DNA from: Candidatus Helarchaeota archaeon
GTDB lineage: Archaea > Asgardarchaeota > Lokiarchaeia > Helarchaeales > HEL-GB-A
DNA: 13,623 nucleotides
NCBI GenBank assembly: GCA_016840125.1
Contig: JAEOSY010000379.1
Location: 1-13,623 of the forward strand
Reading direction: 5' to 3'
Numbering within the stretch: position 1 is the first letter of the stretch; each line of letters starts with the position of its first letter. This document shows positions 8,246 through 13,623 of this stretch, in pieces. The position numbers were made by a program, and so were the translations under genes. The notes under the pieces were generated by a model that did no database searches, had not been told where the DNA came from, and saw only the letters and a list, made by a program, of their open reading frames with translations.

Positions 8246-8415
8246 TCACGACTCCTCAGAAAGATCTGTCTTATTTCGCCTGTATTCGGAAGTTTCTTTT
8301 TTTTTTTTTCTGATCAGAGATCATTATCATTTCTTAAATTGAGAAACTCCTATTATAAGATATTTAAAATCCTTTAGCCAACTATTTTATCATATAAAGC
8401 AGTTAAGGTTTTCTT
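8246..8415. promoter_or_regulatory. Divergent promoter region before mfnB
   Basis: This stretch holds a run of 13 T (8297-8309), the overlapping palindromes TCTGATCAGA (8309-8318) and TGATC-AGA-GATCA (8311-8323), and a short hairpin TTTCT/AGAAA (8330-8346). TATA-like runs lie at 8360-8368, and TATTTTAT (8383-8390) sits about 26-33 nt before the GTG of mfnB. On the minus strand GAGGAG (8257-8252) is a possible ribosome site for the membrane hydrolase. I see no RNA gene. Confidence 0.4.
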
Positions 8416-9138
8416 GTGATCAAACTTTTAGTCTCCCCCCAATCAATTGCTGAGGTTCATGAAACAATAAAAGGAAATTTAATAGATATTATTGACATCA
8501 AACGCCCTGCAGAAGGCAGTTTAGGCGCAAATTTCCCATGGGTCATAAAAAAAGTTCGAGAGATAGTTCCTAAACAAATTGAAATAAGCGCAACACTCGG
8601 AGACCTGCCAAACTTACCTGGAACCGCAGCTTTAGCTGCATATGGACTCGCCCATTGTGGGGTTGATTATATTAAAGCCGGGATTAAAGGTCCAAAAACC
8701 AAAGCAGATGCTGTTTTTCTGATGAAACAGGTATGCCACGCAGTCCGTGATTTTAATTCAGATCTTAAAATTGTCACCGCTGGGTATGCTGATGCAGAGC
8801 GTTTTGGCGGTTTATCACCTCTATCAATTCCTGATATCGCTGCAGAGGCCGAGACCGATATAGCTATGCTCGATACCGCAATTAAAGATGGTAAAGGTAT
8901 TTTTAATTTTCTCCAAATCCCTGAACTCTCCCAATTTGTAGATAAGTCACGCGATTATGGATTACAGGTAGCCTTGGCTGGTTCTATTAAAAAAGAAGAC
9001 CTGCGATCTCTCATAGCAATTCATCCCGATATCATTGGGGTCCGGGGTGCCCTCTGCGAACAACATGATCGCCTGAATGGCCAGATCCAAAGTGAAAAAA
9101 TTAGGGAGTTTGTGCAGCTTCTTAAGACGCATCTGTAA
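8416..9138 (+). CDS. mfnB: (5-formylfuran-3-yl)methyl phosphate synthase (4-HFC-P synthase)
   Basis: A 240-residue TIM-barrel protein of the DUF556/MfnB family, full length. It condenses two glyceraldehyde-3-phosphate molecules to 4-(hydroxymethyl)-2-furancarboxaldehyde phosphate, the first step towards the furan ring of methanofuran, in the cytosol. Seen: the family signature DIIDIKRPAEGSLGA (24-38) with Lys29, Lys87 in DYIKAGI, and Asp153/Lys157 in MLDTAIKDG, matching the lysine-based active site as I recall it from the methanogen enzyme. A C-terminal GVRGALC closes the barrel. The GTG start has only weak AAGG (8405-8408) before it, and a TATA-like run at 8383-8390 fits a very short leader. 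No other methanofuran genes are nearby. The product implies a C1 pathway using formylmethanofuran, as in the archaeal Wood-Ljungdahl route. Its stop abuts the next, convergent gene. Confidence 0.9.
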   Translation: MIKLLVSPQSIAEVHETIKGNLIDIIDIKRPAEGSLGANFPWVIKKVREIVPKQIEISATLGDLPNLPGTAALAAYGLAHCGVDYIKAGIKGPKTKADAVFLMKQVCHAVRDFNSDLKIVTAGYADAERFGGLSPLSIPDIAAEAETDIAMLDTAIKDGKGIFNFLQIPELSQFVDKSRDYGLQVALAGSIKKEDLRSLIAIHPDIIGVRGALCEQHDRLNGQIQSEKIREFVQLLKTHL

Positions 9139-9519
9139 TTAATCGACTCTATTACCACATTCCGGACACCATTGGGCTCCCTCAATTAATTGCGTTCCAC
9201 ATTCAGCGCAAAAGTGCCCATAGCTTTGTACAAATTCATTATCTTCAACTAACTCTATTTCAGCTGCTGCCGCTAATGAAGTTCCCGCTTCTTTTGCGCG
9301 CTTTTTTAGTGCTTTGGGTAATTTCTTAATGTTTTTCACTAATTTAATTTCTTTTTGACAAGTTGGGCAAATGACTTTCTTCTTTTTTTTCCTAGGTAGT
9401 TGTTCTCTTTCACAGGTAGAACAATACACTTTTGGAGGCTTACATTTACCACAATAAAAGAGTATTTTCTCGATTGAGGCGTCTATTTCTCGTGAGCAGT
9501 TATCACATTTTAGTGGCAT
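9139..9519 (-). CDS. Small protein with three zinc-ribbon-like clusters
   Basis: A 126-residue protein with six CxxC pairs: 5/8, 23/26, 33/36, 51/54, 104/107 and 118/121, enough for three zinc sites. The last (FCAECG to WCPECG) is a classic double-CxxC zinc ribbon. Between the N-terminal clusters and the C-terminal ribbon lies a strongly basic stretch (KKKKK at 44-48, then lysine-rich to residue 77) and a short Ala-rich acidic part. No catalytic residues are visible; binding of nucleic acid or protein is an inference from zinc and charge. The ATG has GGGAG (9534-9530) 10 nt upstream. It diverges from the V4R pair across a promoter with a strong dyad, so the two may share control. Its stop codon directly abuts that of mfnB. 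Confidence 0.75.
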   Translation of the reverse strand: MPLKCDNCSREIDASIEKILFYCGKCKPPKVYCSTCEREQLPRKKKKKVICPTCQKEIKLVKNIKKLPKALKKRAKEAGTSLAAAAEIELVEDNEFVQSYGHFCAECGTQLIEGAQWCPECGNRVD

Positions 9520-9594
9520 AACTAATACTCTCCCATCAACGCTACAGTTGAGGTTTAAGGGAATTCAATGGTTTAATAACACTAATTCATCCTT

Positions 9595-9620
9595 ATAAGT
9601 TTTCTTTCAAGAAAAGTTAT
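9595..9620. promoter_or_regulatory. 26-bp inverted repeat, candidate operator
   Basis: The arms ATAAGTTTTCTT (9595-9606) and AAGAAAAGTTAT (9609-9620) pair at 11 of 12 positions around a two-base centre. The dyad lies in the gap between the divergent zinc-ribbon gene and V4R gene pair, beside the TATA-like run TTATTTATT (9617-9625). Its position suits a regulator binding site. Confidence 0.5.
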
Positions 9621-9675
9621 TTATTTATCATTGCATAGAAAAATAATTTATAGAAAAATAGGAGATTTATGGACA

Positions 9676-10212
9676 ATGGAAAATTCGGGAATTATTGGAA
9701 ATCCTGAAGATTTATTTAAATCACAAGTTTCTATGATGGTGGCAAAGCGAGCTCTACCCGAAGTTGTTGGATTTTTGGTAGCTAAACGGGGTGCTGAACA
9801 AGCAGAACGAGACCTTCGCGATATTTCAGCAATAATTACTCAACGGATGTTAATGGTTTGGAAACCTAAGAATCTGAAACCGTTTCAGATTGTTAAAGAA
9901 ATGATGGCGCTTTTTTTCGGTAATAAAAAAATAAAGGGAAAGGTAACCACGCGAATAGATAAAAGACCCACTCAAATTGTGATCCGTGATCACGGTTGTC
10001 CGATTTGCCCTGAACAAAAAGGGGAAGAACTTGAAGTTACGGAACTTCATTATTGTACTCCCGTTGCAGGTTTTATAGAAGCAGCGATAAACTACCTGAT
10101 GGAAAAAGACTATGTTCCTTATACCAAAGTAACATGCAACACTGTGAAATCTGTCGGATCTGGCGATAAACATTGCGAACATGTGATTGACATTGAATAT
10201 GGAGGGTATTAA
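9676..10212 (+). CDS. V4R-like (4-vinyl reductase domain) protein with CxxC, first of a pair
   Basis: A 178-residue protein from ATG 9676. The frame is open back to a TTG at 9631, but that codon has no ribosome site, whereas GGAG (9661-9664) lies 11 nt before 9676. Seen: a helical N-terminal half (about 10-85), then a C-terminal half like the V4R domain: CPIC (108-111), HYCTPVAGFIEAAINYL (125-141), and SGDKHCEHVIDIEY (162-175), which matches the family's C-G-x-C-x-F-x-I ending. Cysteines are 108, 111, 127, 154 and 167. Known V4R domains bind small hydrophobic molecules and occur in sensors and in bacteriochlorophyll-related proteins; the cysteines may hold metal. Likely role here: a small-molecule or redox sensor (inference). 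Three bases separate it from the next gene. Confidence 0.6.
   Translation: MENSGIIGNPEDLFKSQVSMMVAKRALPEVVGFLVAKRGAEQAERDLRDISAIITQRMLMVWKPKNLKPFQIVKEMMALFFGNKKIKGKVTTRIDKRPTQIVIRDHGCPICPEQKGEELEVTELHYCTPVAGFIEAAINYLMEKDYVPYTKVTCNTVKSVGSGDKHCEHVIDIEYGGY
10201..10205 (+). promoter_or_regulatory. Shine-Dalgarno GGAGG inside the upstream gene end
   Basis: GGAGG lies in the last codons of the first V4R-like gene, 10 nt before the ATG at 10216. This implies translational coupling of the two genes. Confidence 0.6.
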
Positions 10213-10215
10213 AAC

Positions 10216-10842
10216 ATGGTTCCTGTGAAATTAAATAAAATTCGGAAGGTTTTAGCTTCACTAGGGAAACGGATTTATTGGAAATTCATGACCAAAAAAA
10301 TGAATTTATGGATGCTCTCCAGCATGGCCTATGGTGTTACAAAGAAGTACGAGGAGATTTTTGATGGAGATACTGGTTTAGCAGTAGATACATTTACTGA
10401 ACAATTTGTAAATGGTGCAAAAAGCATAATGTATGAACTTTTAGGAACTATGAAGATGTTTTTCTCAAAATCCTTAGAGGATCTCGAATTTTTATCAGGA
10501 GTGGCTCTTTACGTTGTTTTAGGACCTGATTGGAATGATTTTTTTGAGGAACCTATTTATGTTCCTGGAGAGCGAACAGAAGACGGTGTGCCGCAACTAA
10601 TAATGCGCCAAAAAAAGTGCGTACTTTGCACAGGTCTACGTCCCGGTATTGACCTTGACCATACTAAATTTAAAAAAAATACCTATGGCGAACTCTTGGC
10701 GAATGCCCTTGTAGCTCTTCTTCAGATGATTCAAGATTATGTGGGAAATGAATACAACCTTGTAGTGAAAGAAACTAAATGTCTGCTCCGCGGAGATTCT
10801 TTTAATGAGGGCGTCACATTCTTCTTTTCTAAGGACAAGTGA
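10216..10842 (+). CDS. Second V4R-like protein with CxxC, coupled to the first
   Basis: A 208-residue protein that parallels its neighbour: a helical N-terminal part (about 30-110), then a CxxC at 135-138 (KKCVLC), a helix GELLANALVALLQMIQDYVG (158-177) where the partner has GFIEAAINYL, and TKCLLRGDSFNEGVTFFF (187-204) aligning with the partner's closing motif. It has kept the closing CxxRGD-type turn but lost the last Cys, and it lacks the Cys equivalent to C127. The shared layout suggests an old duplication and perhaps a heterodimer in which only one subunit keeps the full cysteine set (inference). Start: ATG with GGAGG 10 nt upstream. Its last 14 nt overlap the convergent radical SAM gene. 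Confidence 0.55.
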   Translation: MVPVKLNKIRKVLASLGKRIYWKFMTKKMNLWMLSSMAYGVTKKYEEIFDGDTGLAVDTFTEQFVNGAKSIMYELLGTMKMFFSKSLEDLEFLSGVALYVVLGPDWNDFFEEPIYVPGERTEDGVPQLIMRQKKCVLCTGLRPGIDLDHTKFKKNTYGELLANALVALLQMIQDYVGNEYNLVVKETKCLLRGDSFNEGVTFFFSKDK

Positions 10843-12109
10843 ACCCCTTCTCGATTTTCTTCCCTTTTTCAAAAATTTCTTTTAATCGCTCAAATCTAAT
10901 AGAATCCAACTCCATTATTAGATGTTCATTATCATATAGATCCCAGTTCTCATGTAAAATACGTATTCCAAACTTTTTTGGTTGTTCATACAACGCAGTC
11001 CCAGGATAAGGTGTAGCTGCAAAAAAATTTACGCTATCACTCCCTGGATCTAGCTTTATCTCCTCTAACAATTTCTTAGTTTTCAAAAAACTTACTTCAG
11101 TCTCTCCAGGTAGTCCTAAGATGAAATAGGCTTGGACAGGTATTCCGACTGATTTCACTGCTGATATTCCTGCTTTCACCTTTGTTAGGTCTTGAAATTT
11201 ATTGGCTCGTTTTAGGACCTTCGGATCACCCGATTCTACACCGGTTGCGATAATTACACATCCGGCCCTTTTTAGTGCTCGTGCTAACTCTACCGATATT
11301 CTATCTGCACGCAATTCACAACCCCAATGTAAATCTATATTAGAATCTTCAATTTCTCGACACAGTTTTATCGCAAAATCCCTATCCATATTTATATTAT
11401 CGTACAAATTGACAAATTTGAAGCCTAACCTTGATAAAATTTGCATTTCATGACTAATATCCTGTGGATTTCGGTATCTTACTCTTTGAAAAATCTTCTG
11501 ACGAACACAAAAAGCACAATTAAACGCGCATCCGCGGTTAACAAGTATTGTCCCAACCTGGTAATCCTGTAAATTAAATAAATGCCTTGCTGGCAACGGT
11601 AATTTATCTAAATTAGCAGGAACATATGATTCAGAATAAACTATTTTATTTTCTTCTCGGAAAGCTAGATTTGGGACATTATAATTATGCAAATCTTGTG
11701 TTTTTTCAGCTATTACTCTCATAAAATCTAAAATTGTTCGATCTGCCTCACCACATAAAACAAAATCAACATTTTCATTCTCTTGGAGTATATCAGCATA
11801 TTTAAAAGTAGCATGAGGTCCCCCATATAGCGTTACTATATCCTTTGAAGTATCCTTCACTTGCGTTAATACTTCCATAGCTAAATTATGAGTATTCGTA
11901 AGACTGGTAATTCCAACTATTTTAGGCTGTTCAGATAAATAGTTCATAAGGTCCTTAGGTCTTTTCACAGATAAATCAAGAAAATCAACATCAAATCCCG
12001 CATTCTCAAGGATTGCACACAAAATTAAAAGACCATTTGGCGGTTCTCTATGAAAAACTTTTGTACCAATTTCTAATTCCGTTCGCGGATTGATGAAAAG
12101 AATATCCAT
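10829..12109 (-). CDS. B12-binding-domain radical SAM protein
   Basis: A 426-residue protein from ATG 12109; a GTG three codons earlier (12118) is the alternative, but neither has a clear Shine-Dalgarno sequence and MDILFINPR is the normal family opening. Numbering below counts from the GTG. Seen: a Rossmann-type cobalamin-binding domain (about 1-140) with YGGPHAT (98-104) and no DxHxxG, so B12 would bind without a His ligand. Then comes a radical SAM barrel (about 185-400) with the CxxxCxxC cluster C197, C201, C204 and the family landmarks ATGVESGD (291-298) and ATPYPGTALY. Relatives (BchE/HpnP/methyltransferase-like) do C-methylation, cyclisation or similar radical chemistry on lipids and cofactors. 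The substrate cannot be named. A TATA-like run at 12131-12145 fits a leaderless transcript. It overlaps the second V4R gene tail to tail. Confidence 0.85.
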   Translation of the reverse strand: MDILFINPRTELEIGTKVFHREPPNGLLILCAILENAGFDVDFLDLSVKRPKDLMNYLSEQPKIVGITSLTNTHNLAMEVLTQVKDTSKDIVTLYGGPHATFKYADILQENENVDFVLCGEADRTILDFMRVIAEKTQDLHNYNVPNLAFREENKIVYSESYVPANLDKLPLPARHLFNLQDYQVGTILVNRGCAFNCAFCVRQKIFQRVRYRNPQDISHEMQILSRLGFKFVNLYDNINMDRDFAIKLCREIEDSNIDLHWGCELRADRISVELARALKRAGCVIIATGVESGDPKVLKRANKFQDLTKVKAGISAVKSVGIPVQAYFILGLPGETEVSFLKTKKLLEEIKLDPGSDSVNFFAATPYPGTALYEQPKKFGIRILHENWDLYDNEHLIMELDSIRFERLKEIFEKGKKIEKGFTCP

Positions 12110-12130
12110 GTTGCCCACTATTTATTTACA

Positions 12131-12145
12131 ATAATTTTAATAATA
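12131..12145 (-). promoter_or_regulatory. TATA-like box for the radical SAM gene
   Basis: Read on the minus strand, TATTATTAAAATTAT lies centred about 28 nt before the ATG at 12109, with no ribosome site between. It lies between the presumed right end of the tnpB element and the gene. Confidence 0.35.
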
Positions 12146-12180
12146 ATTATAAAGGTTAGGACAGGGGCATGATACCAGAA

Positions 12181-12300
12181 AATAATAGCTCATTTGGTAT
12201 AAAATTTTATACTTTTTGAGCTACTATTTCCAGTCGCCACACCCCCCATCTGTCTACCGTCCGCTTGGTGGGCTTTCGGTAATGCGTGTGTCGGGGGATT
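12181..12300 (-). ncRNA. Probable omega RNA (reRNA) scaffold and right-end hairpin of the tnpB element
   Basis: The end of tnpB is unusually structured. On the plus strand, TACCG (12255-12259) pairs with CGGTA (12277-12281), CACAC (12238-12242) with GTGTG (12286-12290), and C6 (12242-12247) can pair with G5 (12293-12297). Beyond lies a hairpin: AATAATAGCTCA (12181-12192) against TGAGCTACTATT (12217-12228), 11 of 12 pairs, enclosing the perfect 16-bp palindrome GTATAAAATTTTATAC (12197-12212). TnpB systems are known to make a guide RNA from the 3' end of tnpB through the right end, and this matches in place and strand. Exact ends are unknown. Confidence 0.55.
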
Positions 12301-13623
12301 CAAGTTAGCAAGCTGCTTTAGTTGCGTGAAATCTTGATCCTTCTTCGAGAATTTCACGGCAATTGGGACTAACTCTACGCCCTCTATCCCGTCCTTCGAG
12401 AATTTCGGGAAGGCATTGCGGAGAATATTAAAGGCCCCATTCACGTCCGCATTGATAATTCGCCCATCAGCCGCTTTAAAAAGCCCATGAGAGGCTTTTC
12501 CATTGCCTCCCGCTTTTTTCGAGCGATATACTCCCCGTTGGCCAATGTAGATATCATGGTGTTCGATCGACTCATTATCCAGAAACGAGCATTTGGAAGT
12601 ATGACTTTCATCCACCAACCGCACTTCAATCCCTGCTAGTTCCGCCTTATACTGGATCTTTTGGATCAGGCGGTAAAAAGGGACACCCACAAAATTTTGA
12701 TTGTTTCGCTTGCCCATGTTACAGTTTTGCTTCCAGCGGGGATTGTACCCGATAACAATCACCCCAATCTTGTGAGAACGGCAGTAGTCTATAATTAATT
12801 TGGAGAGTTTGTGAAAGACGTCCTCGATTTTATTGTTTCGCTTACGCGTTAATCGGGCTAATCGCTTCGGAGTCCCCCCTATTCCTGAAGCACTATACAC
12901 TTTTAGAAGATTGGATCGCTGTTTGTTGTAATAATGGTTGATGCTTTTCACCCCCCCCCCGCGTACGACTATGGGACGTAATCCGGGACCATTGTTCACG
13001 ATGCAGACGAGGTTCCTCAGCCCTAAATCGATCGCAGCAACACGGGTCGCATTTATTGGTGTAACTGAAATATACTTCTTATAGATAATTTCAGCGATGC
13101 AAAAGCCTTGCCGTGGAATGATCCGCACTTGGTATAAATCCCCGTCAATCCGCTCCTGCTTGACCTTTATGGGAGGAATCTTGACTGCTTTCGGGAAATA
13201 TAAATAGGCGTCCCCCGTGCTTTTATCGAGTTTAATTTTACCTTGTTGATTCGAGAAAAAGAGCAGGTTATCCTCTTCCTTACACCCGGGCGGACGCGGA
13301 CACCCTCGGAACTTAGCAGGGTCTTTCTTCCACGCCTTATGTGCCTTATAAAACCCATTCCACGCAGCATCCACCTGATGGATAATTCCTTGACTGGTTT
13401 TGGCGGGTAATGCGCGATACTCCGGCGAGTTCTGGAGTTCCTTTTCCACAACTTTGTAGGGGAGCCACTTGCCTGCCTTCTGTACCTTGGGAACATCCCA
13501 TAAAACGAACTGATGAAATCCTGCATGGACCACCCGATTTGCTTTGTTATATAAATTACGAGAGATTTGAAAGAGCTTCGCTAAATTTGATGTATATTTG
13601 AGTTGAATCCGTTCAGTCAGCAA
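12190..13623 (-). CDS. tnpB: TnpB-family RNA-guided nuclease, 5' end at window edge
   Basis: At least 477 residues; the only in-frame start in view is a TTG at the window edge and relatives carry one or two residues more, so the true start is probably outside. Seen: the N-terminal helical/wedge part (LTERIQLKYTSNLAKL, SRNLYNKAN), RuvC-I Asp199 in RVAAIDLGLRNL, a bridging basic helix (KRLARLTRKRNNK), and RuvC-III Asp393 in NADVNGAFNILR. In place of the usual RuvC-II Glu (VIVIEDL) there is Gly292 in VIVIGYNPRWKQ. The target-nucleic-acid zinc ribbon is reduced to a single Cys345 in HTSKCSFLD. This IGYNxxWKQ/TSKCSFLD form is a recurring TnpB subgroup, not a decayed copy. Glu339 (VDESHTSK) is a candidate substitute acid. 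A G10 run codes Gly222-224. The stop lies inside the terminal hairpin. Confidence 0.88.
   Translation of the reverse strand: MLTERIQLKYTSNLAKLFQISRNLYNKANRVVHAGFHQFVLWDVPKVQKAGKWLPYKVVEKELQNSPEYRALPAKTSQGIIHQVDAAWNGFYKAHKAWKKDPAKFRGCPRPPGCKEEDNLLFFSNQQGKIKLDKSTGDAYLYFPKAVKIPPIKVKQERIDGDLYQVRIIPRQGFCIAEIIYKKYISVTPINATRVAAIDLGLRNLVCIVNNGPGLRPIVVRGGGVKSINHYYNKQRSNLLKVYSASGIGGTPKRLARLTRKRNNKIEDVFHKLSKLIIDYCRSHKIGVIVIGYNPRWKQNCNMGKRNNQNFVGVPFYRLIQKIQYKAELAGIEVRLVDESHTSKCSFLDNESIEHHDIYIGQRGVYRSKKAGGNGKASHGLFKAADGRIINADVNGAFNILRNAFPKFSKDGIEGVELVPIAVKFSKKDQDFTQLKQLANLNPPTHALPKAHQADGRQMGGVATGNSSSKSIKFYTK

Larger units (their letters stand above)
12181..13623 (-). mobile_element. IS200/IS605-group (tnpB-only in view) insertion element, partial
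   Basis: The element covers tnpB and its structured 3' end and leaves the window at 13623, so its left end and any tnpA are not visible. Base composition departs from the neighbours: 37 of 60 bases are G or C in 13261-13320, against about a third in the adjacent radical SAM gene, which suggests recent arrival. The right boundary is placed at the outer hairpin edge by inference and could lie nearer 12120. Confidence 0.5.

Noticed and set aside
8297..8309. The T13 tract as an intrinsic terminator.
   Set aside because: No rightward gene ends near it (the closest stops at 7583), and no stem precedes it.
9631..9675. An N-terminal extension of the first V4R-like gene from a TTG at 9631.
   Set aside because: There is no ribosome site before the TTG, the segment carries the promoter-type direct repeat TAGAAAAATA, and GGAG correctly precedes the ATG at 9676.
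12110..12118. GTG at 12118 as the start of the radical SAM gene.
   Set aside because: The ATG at 12109 gives the usual family opening MDILFINP and fits the TATA-like box; the GTG has no ribosome site. It cannot be fully excluded.
13167..13526. A 119-codon open frame in another reading frame inside tnpB.
   Set aside because: It shadows the N-terminal part of TnpB, is rich in Arg and Ser as G+C-rich shadows are, and matches no family I know, including TnpA.
1..13623. Search by eye for CRISPR arrays, tRNA or rRNA genes and an IS200-type tnpA.
   Set aside because: No regularly spaced repeats, cloverleaf landmarks, rRNA-like blocks or HUH transposase motifs were found.

Overview
The window reads as an AT-rich archaeal contig, most likely from an Asgard (Promethearchaeota) genome. 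The reasons are a longin-like domain of the Asgard type inside a zinc-finger/winged-helix protein, an MfnB-type methanofuran biosynthesis enzyme, archaeal TATA-like boxes at leaderless starts, and Shine-Dalgarno sites matching an archaeal 16S rRNA 3' end. The lineage call is inference from protein style; there is no rRNA or marker gene here. Genes are tightly packed, and four convergent pairs meet with gaps or overlaps of only -14 to +20 nt.

Left part (1-7583): a 724-residue protein with N-terminal zinc clusters, five or so tandem winged helices resembling the UFM1 E3 ligase UFL1, a longin-like domain and more winged helices. It is followed by a GH2 beta-mannosidase-like glycosidase and, on the opposite strand, a seven-helix membrane protein carrying an outward-facing alpha/beta-hydrolase. 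Divergent from that is an acid-sugar dehydratase-like enolase-superfamily enzyme. The last three could serve carbohydrate use (outside esterase, inside glycosidase, sugar-acid dehydratase), but they are not one operon, so this is only a suggestion.

Middle part (7584-10842): a YdjM-type membrane hydrolase whose real N-terminus lies upstream of any standard start codon, a lone mfnB gene, a small protein with six CxxC motifs, and a translationally coupled pair of V4R-like proteins that each carry a CxxC. The divergent promoter between the zinc protein and the V4R pair contains a nearly perfect 26-bp dyad that looks like an operator.

Right part (10829-13623): a B12-binding radical SAM enzyme, then a mobile-element section of visibly higher G+C holding a tnpB gene (RNA-guided nuclease, IS200/IS605 group) that runs off the window edge. 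This TnpB lacks the usual RuvC-II glutamate and zinc ribbon, contains a run of ten G, and ends in a structured GC-rich stretch plus a strong hairpin that probably belongs to its omega RNA and right end. No tnpA, CRISPR array, tRNA or rRNA was seen.

The strongest candidate for something undescribed is the UFL1-like/longin fusion at the left end; next are the V4R pair with its operator-like dyad and the altered TnpB with its RNA.
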